From assembly GCF_003071345.1 (NCBI RefSeq), contig NZ_QCYK01000002.1, positions 1,240,001 through 1,304,000 on the forward strand: a stretch of DNA of 64,000 nucleotides, written 5' to 3'. The translations under genes and the position numbers were made by a program. The DNA is from Chitinophaga parva. GTDB lineage: Bacteria; Bacteroidota; Bacteroidia; Chitinophagales; Chitinophagaceae. Under the pieces are notes generated by a model. The model searched no databases and was not told the origin of the DNA. It saw only the letters and a program-made list of their open reading frames with translations. Shown here in pieces: positions 16,214-24,414 of the stretch (within the stretch, counting starts at the first letter, position 1; every line of letters begins with the position of its first letter).

Positions 16214-17413
16214 ATGAGTACCACTTTTATCCAACGCCCGGTGAACACCTTGCAGAAGCGCATCCTGAAGCAACTCTATTTTGAGAAGGCGCAGAGTTGT
16301 GCTACCCTGAGTGAGCACCTGGACAAGAGTATTCCCGTGGTAACCAAAGCGCTGGCGGAAATGGTGGAAGATGGGCTGGTAGTGGAACAGGGCTTTGCCG
16401 CCTCCCAGGGAGGCCGCCGCCCGCAGATGTATTCCCTGCCCCCGCGCAAGCTGTATACCGTGGCCGTGGCCATGGACCAGCTGACCACCCGCATTGCCAT
16501 CATGGACCTGCTCAATGAGAACATCACGGGTACCAAACACCTGGTGATGGACCTGGAGAATAATGAAGATGCACTGCCTACTTTAATTAAGGAAGTGAAC
16601 GACTTCATCACCGCCTCCGGCCTGCCCCGGGCACAAATGCTGGGCGTAGGCATTGGCATGCCGGGGTTTGTAAATACCCGCGAGGGCCGCAACCTCAGTT
16701 ACCTGCACAGCGGTGACGAACCTTTGGAAAAATACCTGGAGCGCATGATAGGCCTCCCGGTACACATAGATAATGACTCCAGTGTGATAGCGCTCGCTGA
16801 ACTGAAATTTGGCCTGGCCAAAAAGCACGCGCAGGTGATGGTGATCAACGTAAGCTGGGGCATAGGCCTGGGCATGATCGTGAACGGGCAACTGTTCCGC
16901 GGTCACAGCGGGTACGCCGGTGAGCTGAGTCATATCCCCATTGCAGACGACGGCGCATTGTGCGTATGTGGTAAAAGGGGCTGCCTGGAAACAGAAGCCT
17001 CGCTGCTGGTAGTGGCCCGCAAAGCTGCTGCCGCCATGGAAAAGGGCCACATTTCCAGCTTGCTGGGATGGCGCAAGGACAGCGGTAAGCTTATGGGCGA
17101 TGCGGTGATAGAAGCTGCCAACAAAGGCGACCAGTTTGCCATTGAAGTATTATCAGAGATCGGTTATAAGATCGGGAAAGGCCTGGCCATTCTCATTCAT
17201 ATCATGAACCCTGAGCTGATAGTGCTCAGTGGCCGCGGTACCGGCGCGGGCAAGGTGTTGATGGCGCCCATACAACAGGCGCTTAATAAATACTGCATCC
17301 CCTCACTGGCAGCCTATACAGATATACAGATCTCCCAACTGGCCTACGATGCTGAATTGCTGGGCGCCGCAGCCCTGGTGATGGAGACTTTTGATGAAGC
17401 TGCAGGCAAGTGA
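16214..17413 (+). CDS. ROK-family transcriptional repressor
   Basis: A 399-residue ROK regulator of the NagC/Mlc/XylR type. Residues ~10-75 form a winged helix-turn-helix (LQKRILKQLYFEKAQSCATL, then VVTKALAEMVEDGLVVE). The rest is the ROK sugar-kinase-like fold, with GVGIGMPGFVN, the GIGLGMIVNGQLFRG motif and the structural zinc motif CVCGKRGCLETEA (CxCGxxGCxE). Such proteins sense free sugars, often GlcNAc or glucose, and repress transport and degradation genes. It is divergent from the SusC-SusD-sulfatase operon and is its likely regulator. Two palindromes lie in the shared spacer. Confidence 0.93.
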   Translation: MSTTFIQRPVNTLQKRILKQLYFEKAQSCATLSEHLDKSIPVVTKALAEMVEDGLVVEQGFAASQGGRRPQMYSLPPRKLYTVAVAMDQLTTRIAIMDLLNENITGTKHLVMDLENNEDALPTLIKEVNDFITASGLPRAQMLGVGIGMPGFVNTREGRNLSYLHSGDEPLEKYLERMIGLPVHIDNDSSVIALAELKFGLAKKHAQVMVINVSWGIGLGMIVNGQLFRGHSGYAGELSHIPIADDGALCVCGKRGCLETEASLLVVARKAAAAMEKGHISSLLGWRKDSGKLMGDAVIEAANKGDQFAIEVLSEIGYKIGKGLAILIHIMNPELIVLSGRGTGAGKVLMAPIQQALNKYCIPSLAAYTDIQISQLAYDAELLGAAALVMETFDEAAGK

Positions 17414-17988
17414 CCTGTTTCACAGATATAAAGGAGCAAAGATATAATTGAAGAAGAACGACTGTAATTCGACAGGATCTAAAACATTGCATCAACCAAA
17501 ATTGCCTGGACAACAGGCGCACGTTTTCTTAAGACTAACAAATGCATTGCTGCACAGGCAGCAGCAGTTTCCGGTGTGTTTCTATTTTACTGACAATTAA
17601 AATTTTTATTGCCCGCACCCATGCGGTGGGGCCAGCCAAAATCCAGGATCTTTTTGCCGGCAGGCAAGTGTGTTTCTATTTACTTTTTATTACGTGTGTG
17701 CCGCAACGGCTCACGGTTCTAACCTTTTTTACTTTCAGCAAAAAGTATCAACGCAGTGGTATACGGGCGTCCATGTTCCATTACCCGCGGTTGTTTACCT
17801 TTCTTTTTAAAGCTGTTTTACATTTCAATAATCTGCACAGCCCGTCTTTTTTAAGGCGGGCTTTCTCTTTGGTGCGCCATATTAAATTATACGGTGAAGG
17901 TTTTATCCCATTTATTTTTCACTATCTTGTTTGCTAACCAACCCCGCGGGCGAAACTTTTTTCAACCAAATACACAAGCAACAAGATC
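17414..17988. other. Intergenic region between ROK gene and ethanolamine permease
   Basis: 575 bases with no gene I can support. It holds a weak GCCTG/CAGGC hairpin near 17501-17517 and a clear plus-strand terminator at 17840-17870. The 131-codon open frame at 17542-17937 runs straight through that terminator and has no recognisable protein character. I see no cobalamin riboswitch box ahead of the ethanolamine genes. Confidence 0.6.
17840..17870 (+). terminator. Intrinsic terminator without an adjacent gene
   Basis: GCCCGTCTT (17840-17848) and AAGGCGGGC (17853-17861) form a 9-bp stem with one T-G pair and a TTTT loop, followed by TTTCTCTTT. It is 427 bases after the ROK stop. It either ends a long ROK 3' untranslated region or an unrecognised small RNA. 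Confidence 0.65.
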
Positions 17989-19302
17989 ATGTCTGCAAAC
18001 ACTTCGCTCAAAAAGGCCATCACGCCTTTAGAGCTCTGGGCTATTGCCGTAGGGCTGGTGATCTCCGGTGAATACTTCGGCTGGAACTATGGTTGGGGCG
18101 TCGCCGGCACCCTGGGCTTCCTGGTATCCGTACTGGTGATCACTGTATTGTACGGGACTTTTATTTTCAGCTTCACGGAGCTTACCACTGCTATTCCCCA
18201 GGCAGGCGGGCCGTTTACGTATGCGCGGGAGGCGCTGGGCCCGTGGGCCGCACTGGTGGCAGGTTACGCCACACTTGTGGAGTTCCTGCTGGCCACACCA
18301 GCTATTGCCGTGGCGCTGGGTACTTATGTACATTTCCTGCACCCGGCCATGCCGGTAACGGGTACGGCCATCCTGGTGTACCTGTTGCTCACCGGGGTAA
18401 ACCTGCTGGGTATCAGGGAATCCGCAGGCTTTACGCTGGTAGTTACGCTGCTGGCCGTAGCGGAATTGCTGGTGTTCATGGCCATCGTGGGACCCTCCTT
18501 TAAAACTGCTAACTTTATGAAGGAAGCCCTGCCCATCCGTTGGGTAGGAGTATTTGCGGCGTTGCCGTTTGCCATGTGGCTGTATGTATGTATTGAAGGG
18601 GTGGCCACTGTGGCAGAAGAAGTGAAACGGCCGCACCGCACCATCCCCATTGGGTATATTTCAGGTATTCTTACGCTGGTGTTACTGGCGCTTGGCGTAA
18701 TGGTACTGAGTGGTGGTGCTACAGACTGGCGGGGGCTTACCAATATCACCTACCCACTGCCGGAAACCATTGCCCGCGTGCTCGGCCGGGAAAGCCGTTT
18801 TACGGGTATATTTACAGGTATCGGGTTGTTTGGGCTGCTGGCTTCTTTCAATGGTATCATCATTAGCTACTCCAGGCAGCTTTTTGCGTTGGCCCGTGAC
18901 CGTTACCTGCCATCTTTCCTCGCGCAGGTAAGTCCCAAACGGCAAACGCCCTACTGGGCCTTGCTTTGCGGGGCCGGCGCAGGCATACTCGCTATCTGCC
19001 TGGGTAACCCGGACCAACTGGTGGTGCTTTCTGTGCTGGGCGCCGTGACCATGTACGTGATCAGCATGATCAGCCTGTTCCGGCTGCGCAGCCGCCGTCC
19101 TGCCATGCAGCGGCCCTTCCGGGTGCCAGGTTACCCGTATACGCCTGCAATGGCACTGCTGCTGTCGCTGGTGGCGCTGGGAAGTATTGTGTATTACAAC
19201 GTGCAGCTATCACTGCTGTTCCTGGCAGGGCTGGCCCTGGCCGTATTGTATTTTTATCTAACGGGAAAGTATAAACGCGTATGGCTTACAAGCATACCAT
19301 AG
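17989..19302 (+). CDS. APC-family permease, ethanolamine permease-like
   Basis: A 437-residue transporter with about 12 membrane segments of the amino acid-polyamine-organocation superfamily. The N-terminal ELWAIAVGLVISGEYFGWNYGW and AIPQAGGPFTYAREALGPW blocks are characteristic of the Eat/EutP-type ethanolamine permease group. The gene overlaps the start of eutB by 22 bases, so the two are translationally coupled and the substrate is very probably ethanolamine. No Eut microcompartment shell genes are nearby, so the pathway would run in the open cytoplasm. Confidence 0.88.
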   Translation: MSANTSLKKAITPLELWAIAVGLVISGEYFGWNYGWGVAGTLGFLVSVLVITVLYGTFIFSFTELTTAIPQAGGPFTYAREALGPWAALVAGYATLVEFLLATPAIAVALGTYVHFLHPAMPVTGTAILVYLLLTGVNLLGIRESAGFTLVVTLLAVAELLVFMAIVGPSFKTANFMKEALPIRWVGVFAALPFAMWLYVCIEGVATVAEEVKRPHRTIPIGYISGILTLVLLALGVMVLSGGATDWRGLTNITYPLPETIARVLGRESRFTGIFTGIGLFGLLASFNGIIISYSRQLFALARDRYLPSFLAQVSPKRQTPYWALLCGAGAGILAICLGNPDQLVVLSVLGAVTMYVISMISLFRLRSRRPAMQRPFRVPGYPYTPAMALLLSLVALGSIVYYNVQLSLLFLAGLALAVLYFYLTGKYKRVWLTSIP

Positions 19303-20651
19303 GGTCACATACTTATACCTTTGATAGCCTGAAAACCTTGCTGGCCAGGGCTTCCCCGCACCGCTCGGGAGATGTGCTGGCAGGCGTGGCAGCATCCAGC
19401 TACGAGGAAAGGGTGGCCGCCCAGATGGCGCTGGCAGACCTGCCTTTGCAAACTTTCCTGGAGGAAGCCATCATTCCCTATGAGCAGGATGAGGTGACCC
19501 GCCTGATCATAGACACCCATGATGCCGGCGCCTTTGCCCCCGTGCGTCATTTTACCACCGGGCAGCTGCGCGACTGGTTGCTGAGCGATGCAGCGGATAC
19601 CGCAGCCTTGCAGGCATTGGCCAAAGGCCTTACGCCGGAAATGGTAGCGGCGGTGTCTAAGCTCATGCGCAACCAGGACCTCATCAGCGTGGCACGCAAG
19701 TGTGAAGTGGTGACCCGCTTCCGTAACACCATTGGCGGGAAAGGCCGCATGGCAGTGCGTTTGCAACCCAATCATACCACGGACGATCCCAGGGCCATCA
19801 TGGCCAGCACCCTGGATGGGTTGCTATATGGCTGCGGAGACGCGGTGATCGGCATTAACCCGGCTACAGACAGCCCGGCCATGACCATGCTGCTGCTGCA
19901 ACTGCTGGACCAGTTGCGCCAGCAGTTTGATATACCCACCCAATCGTGTGTGCTGTGCCATGTGACCACCACGTTGCAGATCATCCACAAAGCCCCGGTA
20001 GACCTGGTGTTCCAATCCATTGGCGGCACGGAGGCTACCAACCGTAGTTTTGGGATCAACCTTGCACTGTTGCACGAAGCCTATGATGCGGGCCTTTCCC
20101 TGCACCGCGGTACGGTGGGCAATAACGTGATGTACTTTGAAACCGGCCAGGGGAGCGCCTTATCTGCCAATGCGCATGGCGGGGCAGACCAGCAAACCAT
20201 TGAGGCGCGCGCCTATGCCGTGGCCCGCCATTTTAGTCCTTTACTGGTGAATACCGTGGTGGGTTTCATTGGCCCGGAATATTTATACGATGGAAAACAG
20301 ATCACCCGCGCCGCACTGGAAGATCACTGCTGCGGCAAGCTGCTGGGGCTTCCCATGGGCGTAGATATTTGTTATACCAATCATGCCGCGGCAGACCAGG
20401 ATGACATGGATAACCTCCTTACCCTGCTGGGCGTAGCGGGCTGCAATTTTATTATGGGCGTGCCGGGCGCGGATGATATTATGCTCAACTACCAGTCCAC
20501 TTCCTTTCATGATGCACAATATGCAAGAAGCGTGTTGGGGCTGAAGCCGGCGCCTGAATTTGAAGCATGGCTGTTGCGGCAGGGCATTACGGATGAAGCC
20601 GGGAAACTCCTGCCAGTGGCGGGCTCCCATCAGTTACTGGGCGGCCTGTAA
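19281..20651 (+). CDS. eutB: Ethanolamine ammonia-lyase large subunit
   Basis: A 456-residue EutB, matching the usual length of about 453. It forms the TIM-barrel catalytic subunit that, with EutC and adenosylcobalamin, converts ethanolamine to acetaldehyde and ammonia. Family landmarks are RSGDVLAGVAASSYEERVAAQ, DEVTRLIIDTHD, the LMRNQDLISVARKC stretch, GRMAVRLQPNHTTDDPRA, FQSIGGTEATNRSFGINLALL and CYTNHAAADQDDMDN. The start ATG lies inside the permease gene. Its last 18 bases overlap the 3' end of an esterase gene on the other strand. That gene separates it from eutC, an unusual break because the two are normally adjacent. Confidence 0.96.
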   Translation: MAYKHTIGSHTYTFDSLKTLLARASPHRSGDVLAGVAASSYEERVAAQMALADLPLQTFLEEAIIPYEQDEVTRLIIDTHDAGAFAPVRHFTTGQLRDWLLSDAADTAALQALAKGLTPEMVAAVSKLMRNQDLISVARKCEVVTRFRNTIGGKGRMAVRLQPNHTTDDPRAIMASTLDGLLYGCGDAVIGINPATDSPAMTMLLLQLLDQLRQQFDIPTQSCVLCHVTTTLQIIHKAPVDLVFQSIGGTEATNRSFGINLALLHEAYDAGLSLHRGTVGNNVMYFETGQGSALSANAHGGADQQTIEARAYAVARHFSPLLVNTVVGFIGPEYLYDGKQITRAALEDHCCGKLLGLPMGVDICYTNHAAADQDDMDNLLTLLGVAGCNFIMGVPGADDIMLNYQSTSFHDAQYARSVLGLKPAPEFEAWLLRQGITDEAGKLLPVAGSHQLLGGL

Positions 20652-21836
20652 TTTTTTGTTGATCTCGTCGGTGAACTTGAGGGAGAGTGCCTTTTTCCAA
20701 TATGCTTTTGCATGTGCTTTGTCCTGCACGGCCATATAATAATCGCCCATGCCATCATACACGTTAAAGCTCTCGGGGTAGTAGTCGATGTTGAGCTGGA
20801 AGAACATTTTTGCACGCTCCGGCATACCCATTTGCAGGCAGGTATAAGCCATCTGGTTGATCAGCGGCTCTGATGGTTTTACCGGGTAGCCACGGTGTGC
20901 GGCCAGTTTGGTAAAATGGGTGGTCAGCATGGTCCGCAATGCATCGTTACTGAGCGTGGTGTCCTGGAAAAGCGGTACTGGTAGTTGATGCGGCCACGGG
21001 TTGTCACGGAAAATGAAGCGCAGGCCATCATACAGGGAAATGGTGGCGGAGGTGGAATGATTATCATCCGGGTAGTAGTGCCAGGCCCACTGGAGGCCGC
21101 TTTCCGGGTGTTGCTTTAAATAATCGCGGAAGGCAAGGATAGCGCGGAAGTGATAGGTGTACAAAGACGTATCCTTTTTTGCCTGTGCGGTGTCCATCCC
21201 TGCATACAGGGTGTTGGCCACGCCAAGGTAAAGGTCGTGCTGCTGTAAATGCAGGGCGGTGTCACGGAGCGTATGGAGCAGCCATTCGTTGCCGCAAAAT
21301 ACACTGGGCTCTGTGGCAATGTAGCCCTGGAAAGCTTGCGGTGCATGCACTAAGGCATTAAGCACGGTGAGGCCGCCCAGGGAATGCCCGGCCAGCACGC
21401 GGTAAGGCGCGGTAGCGTAGTGCTGGTCTATGTAAGGGATCAGCTCTTCCTGCATGAAGCGGAGGAAGGCTGCCCCGCCACCACTGTGCGGCAGGCGGGA
21501 ATCGGGTACCGGCGCCAGGTCGCGGTTACGGTCGGTGTTGGTAATGCCCACCACGATCATCTCCGGGCAGGCTTTGTTATCATTGATGTAGCTGAGTTGT
21601 TGCAGCAGGGTGGTGACCACGGCAAAGTAGCCATCCCCATCCAGCAGGTAGAGCACCGGGTAGGCCGGTTTGGAGAAGTACGCCGTGTCATGTGGAGGCT
21701 CGTAAATGAGCAGGCGGCGGTCTTCCCCCAGGATGTTGGAGTGCAGGGTGTCCACGTGGCCAAAGCTCACTACCGGGCCTTTTTGCGCAAGCGCGCCTTG
21801 CGCCGCCAGCAGTAAAACAATAAGGACCTTTTTCAT
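20634..21836 (-). CDS. Secreted alpha/beta-hydrolase (esterase D-like) with C-terminal TPR-like tail
   Basis: A 400-residue secreted protein with a signal peptide (to about ALAQ). Residues ~20-275 are a putative-esterase (Fes/IroE/esterase D-like) alpha/beta-hydrolase. The nucleophile motif is AGHSLGG (Ser), the strand-loop YPVLYLLDGDGYF is typical of the group, and the His candidate is in DDNHSTS. The C-terminal ~90 residues (NQMAYTCLQMGMPERAKMFF, MGDYYMAVQDKAHAKAYW) look like TPR helices, as in other Bacteroidota hydrolases of this type. The substrate is unknown. It sits antisense between eutB and eutC, tail-to-tail with eutB and divergent from eutC. Confidence 0.85.
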   Translation of the reverse strand: MKKVLIVLLLAAQGALAQKGPVVSFGHVDTLHSNILGEDRRLLIYEPPHDTAYFSKPAYPVLYLLDGDGYFAVVTTLLQQLSYINDNKACPEMIVVGITNTDRNRDLAPVPDSRLPHSGGGAAFLRFMQEELIPYIDQHYATAPYRVLAGHSLGGLTVLNALVHAPQAFQGYIATEPSVFCGNEWLLHTLRDTALHLQQHDLYLGVANTLYAGMDTAQAKKDTSLYTYHFRAILAFRDYLKQHPESGLQWAWHYYPDDNHSTSATISLYDGLRFIFRDNPWPHQLPVPLFQDTTLSNDALRTMLTTHFTKLAAHRGYPVKPSEPLINQMAYTCLQMGMPERAKMFFQLNIDYYPESFNVYDGMGDYYMAVQDKAHAKAYWKKALSLKFTDEINKKLQAAQ

Positions 21837-21932
21837 AACTACCCGATATTAGGGTAAATAACGGAGCGCCTGCGGCGAATGTGACGAACAGGAACTGGAC
21901 GGGGCAAAACGTATCAAAAGCAATGTAAATTC

Positions 21933-22682
21933 ATGGAAGACGCCTGGGTACATTTACAACAATTTACCAGCGCCCGCATCGCGCTGGGCCGCACGGGGAC
22001 CAGCATTCCCCTGAAAGAAATGCTGGCCTTCCGCCTTGCCCACGCGCACGCCCGGGACGCGGTGTACTCCCTCCTGGAGGTAGATGCGCTGCAACAAGCC
22101 TGCAGCGAGGCTTTCCGCCTGCCGGTGCGGGTGCTGCACAGCCAGGCGGCAGACCGGGAGGTGTACCTGCAAAGGCCGGATAAAGGGAGACAACTGGATG
22201 CGGTGTCTGTGGCCGCTTTGCAGGACCTGCCCCCGGAAGACCTGGGAAAGAATATTGCCTTTGTGATCACGGACGGCCTGTCTGCCACGGCGGTAAACGT
22301 ACATGCGTTACCGTTATTATCGCTGGTGCTGCCGGCACTGCTGGAAAGTGGCTATAGCTTGTCTCCCCTGCACCTGGTGCGGCAAGGGCGCGTGGCGGTG
22401 GGCGACGCTGTGGGAGCGTTATTGCAGGCCAGGCTGGTGGTGGTGCTGATAGGTGAAAGGCCGGGCCTCAGCAGCCCGGATAGCATGGGCGTATATCTCA
22501 CCTTTGCGCCGCAGCCGGGGCTTACAGACGAAGCACGCAATTGTATTTCCAACATCCGCCCCGGGGGCTTATCCAGCGAAATGGCCGCCGCCCGCCTGGC
22601 GCACCTGGTCCGGAATGCGCTGCGGCAGGGTCTTTCAGGCGTGCACCTGAAAGATGATCTTATGGACGGGTTGCTTACCTGA
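21933..22682 (+). CDS. eutC: Ethanolamine ammonia-lyase small subunit
   Basis: A 249-residue EutC, shorter than the enterobacterial protein (about 295) because it lacks the N-terminal extension. Landmarks are TSARIALGRTGTSIPLKEMLAFRLAHAHARDAV, then PEDLGKNIAFVITDGLSATAVN, VLIGERPGLSSPDSMGVYLT and the Cys-containing NCISNIRPGGLS near the C-terminus. It completes the adenosylcobalamin-dependent lyase with EutB. It must have its own promoter in the 96-base spacer shared with the divergent esterase gene, because that minus-strand gene blocks simple cotranscription with eutB. Confidence 0.94.
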   Translation: MEDAWVHLQQFTSARIALGRTGTSIPLKEMLAFRLAHAHARDAVYSLLEVDALQQACSEAFRLPVRVLHSQAADREVYLQRPDKGRQLDAVSVAALQDLPPEDLGKNIAFVITDGLSATAVNVHALPLLSLVLPALLESGYSLSPLHLVRQGRVAVGDAVGALLQARLVVVLIGERPGLSSPDSMGVYLTFAPQPGLTDEARNCISNIRPGGLSSEMAAARLAHLVRNALRQGLSGVHLKDDLMDGLLT

Positions 22683-22750
22683 TTGCCCGCCGCCCATGCC
22701 ACAGTGCTCAGGCCCCAAAATTGCAGCTTTACTCCAAATCCTGAAACTTT

Positions 22751-23251
22751 ATGAGCAGCACCACTACAAACCAAGACCATCACCGCACCACCGTAAAAAC
22801 GCTCGTGGACATGCTGGACGGGCGCCACGCCCATGCCACGCTGGATGACGCCGTAAAAGACCTGCCGGCCCACCTGCGCGGGGAAGTGCCCAACGACCTG
22901 CCCTACAGCCTGTGGCAGTTGCTGGAACATATCCGCATTACCCAATGGGACATACTTGAGTTCTCCAAAAATCCACAACATGTGTCCCCAGCCTGGCCGG
23001 AAGGCTACTGGCCCAGGGACCCGCAGCCACCGGACGCACATGCCTGGAACAATACGCTTAAAGCCATCAAAAGTGACCTGGCAGCTTTCATTGCACTGCT
23101 GGAAGCTAAAGGTGCAGACCTGTACACGCCTTTCCCCCATGGCGATGGGCAAAACCTGCTGCGGGAAGCGATCCTCATCATTGACCATACCAGCTATCAC
23201 GTGGGTGAAATGATCGTGCTGAGAAGATTACTGGGTGCATGGAAAAGCTGA
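22751..23251 (+). CDS. DinB-family protein
   Basis: A 166-residue four-helix-bundle DinB-like protein. Its candidate metal-binding histidines are in the LWQLLEHIRITQWD segment and in the IDHTSYHVGEMIVLRR segment, the usual H...HxxxH layout. DinB-superfamily members include thiol-dependent transferases and many proteins of unknown role. It follows eutC by 68 bases on the same strand and is convergent with egtD. The nearby EgtB also contains a DinB-like domain, but this protein lacks the FGE part and no functional link can be claimed. Confidence 0.8.
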   Translation: MSSTTTNQDHHRTTVKTLVDMLDGRHAHATLDDAVKDLPAHLRGEVPNDLPYSLWQLLEHIRITQWDILEFSKNPQHVSPAWPEGYWPRDPQPPDAHAWNNTLKAIKSDLAAFIALLEAKGADLYTPFPHGDGQNLLREAILIIDHTSYHVGEMIVLRRLLGAWKS

Positions 23252-23281
23252 CTTGCTGAATGTTTCGATAATAAAGAAAAC

Positions 23282-23362
23282 CTTGCTGCCGTAACAGGAG
23301 CAAGGTTTTTTTATGCAAATGCAATTGCCGGTTGGCTGTCTTGCTGCCGTAACAGGAGCAAG
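23282..23362. repeat. Duplicated 23-nt hairpin acting as terminator region
   Basis: The same 23-nt element (CTTGCT, GCCGTAACAGG loop, AGCAAG) occurs at 23282-23304 and 23340-23362, 58 bases apart, with identical loops. The first copy has extended arms and is followed by TTTTTTT on the plus strand and by TTTTCTTTA on the minus strand, so it can end both the DinB and egtD transcripts. The second copy looks like a decayed duplicate. Confidence 0.7.
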
Positions 23363-23382
23363 ATCTTTTATGTGCTTTAGCG

Positions 23383-24378
23383 TTACACTTTCCAGATACA
23401 ATCCACAAACCATTTCTTCGGATCGTAAAACCGGGTGACGGGTGTGAAGCCGCTCTCCATGGCCAGTTGGTCTATATCCTCCTGGCTGTATTTTAAGGAG
23501 ATCTCCATGTCAATGCACTCATCCTGCTTAAAGCGGAATACCTGCTCGCCGATATGTACCCGCTGTGCCTCCAGGCTTACCAGGAAGCTTTTGCAGGCGC
23601 CGCTGATGGGGTCGTAGCTGGCGTAATGCGCAAAGGCATCCACATTGAAATTGGCGCCCAGTTCCCGGTTGATGCGGGTAAGCAGGTTGAGGTTAAAGGC
23701 GCGGGTAATGCCTTCTTTATCATTATACGCATTGAGGATGATGGCAGGATGTTTTTTCAGGTCAAAACCGATCATCAGCAGGTCGCCGGGCTTTAACAGG
23801 CGGCGCAGCGCGGTGCAGAAGTGACCGGCTTCCGCGCGCGTAAAGTTGCCGATGTTTGCGCCCATGAAGAGCACCACCTTGGGCCGGCGGCTGCGCGCAT
23901 TGGCCTCCTGCAGCATATCAAAATACTCTCCCTGTAATCCCTGCAAGCGCAGTCCCGGCAGGCGCTGCGGCAGCTCCCGTTCCAGGGTGCTGATCACATT
24001 GGCAGAAATATCGATCGGGAAATACGTATAGTCGTTATCGTTATACAGCAGTTGCTGCAGCAGGTAAGTGGATTTGGTGGCGTCGCCGGCGCCCAGTTCT
24101 ACCAGGTCAAAGCCCTCCGGCAGTTGCTCCTGGATCACCGTGGCAATGGCAGATTGTTGCTGGGAGAGGATATCCAGTTCACATTGCGTGGGATAATACT
24201 CTTTGCAGGACATGAGCTGCTGGAACAGGCGGTCGCCAATGCTGTCGTAAAAATATTTTGAGTCCAGTTTTTTCTGAGGGGCGCCCAGGCCCCGGATCAC
24301 ATCGTGGTAAAAGCTGGTATCGTGGCGGGTGGCGCCGGGTACCAGGTAGTGGGTCATTACAGGTTTGATGGTGAACAT
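23383..24378 (-). CDS. egtD: L-histidine N-alpha-methyltransferase
   Basis: A 331-residue EgtD, which trimethylates histidine to hercynine with SAM, the first step of ergothioneine synthesis. Landmarks are the N-terminal GLGAPQKKLDSKYFYDSIGDRLFQQL and CKEYYPTQCELDIL, the SAM loop DLVELGAGDATKSTYLLQQL, PIDISANVI, LFMGANIGNFTRAEA and GDLLMIGFDLKKHP. An ATG at 24378 is preferred over the GTG two codons upstream. It is the last gene of the operon, about 36 bases behind egtB, and ends at a duplicated hairpin. No EgtC or EgtE gene is in the window. Confidence 0.95.
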   Translation of the reverse strand: MFTIKPVMTHYLVPGATRHDTSFYHDVIRGLGAPQKKLDSKYFYDSIGDRLFQQLMSCKEYYPTQCELDILSQQQSAIATVIQEQLPEGFDLVELGAGDATKSTYLLQQLLYNDNDYTYFPIDISANVISTLERELPQRLPGLRLQGLQGEYFDMLQEANARSRRPKVVLFMGANIGNFTRAEAGHFCTALRRLLKPGDLLMIGFDLKKHPAIILNAYNDKEGITRAFNLNLLTRINRELGANFNVDAFAHYASYDPISGACKSFLVSLEAQRVHIGEQVFRFKQDECIDMEISLKYSQEDIDQLAMESGFTPVTRFYDPKKWFVDCIWKV

Positions 24379-24414
24379 ACGCACAATTTTAAAAGTTCTG
24401 TACTGGATGCCATG

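Noticed and set aside
17542..17937. 131-codon frame in the spacer before the ethanolamine permease
   Set aside because: It runs through an intrinsic terminator and looks like translated non-coding sequence.
17989..22682. Ethanolamine microcompartment operon
   Set aside because: Only permease, EutB and EutC are present; no shell proteins, EutE/EutG or reactivase are seen.
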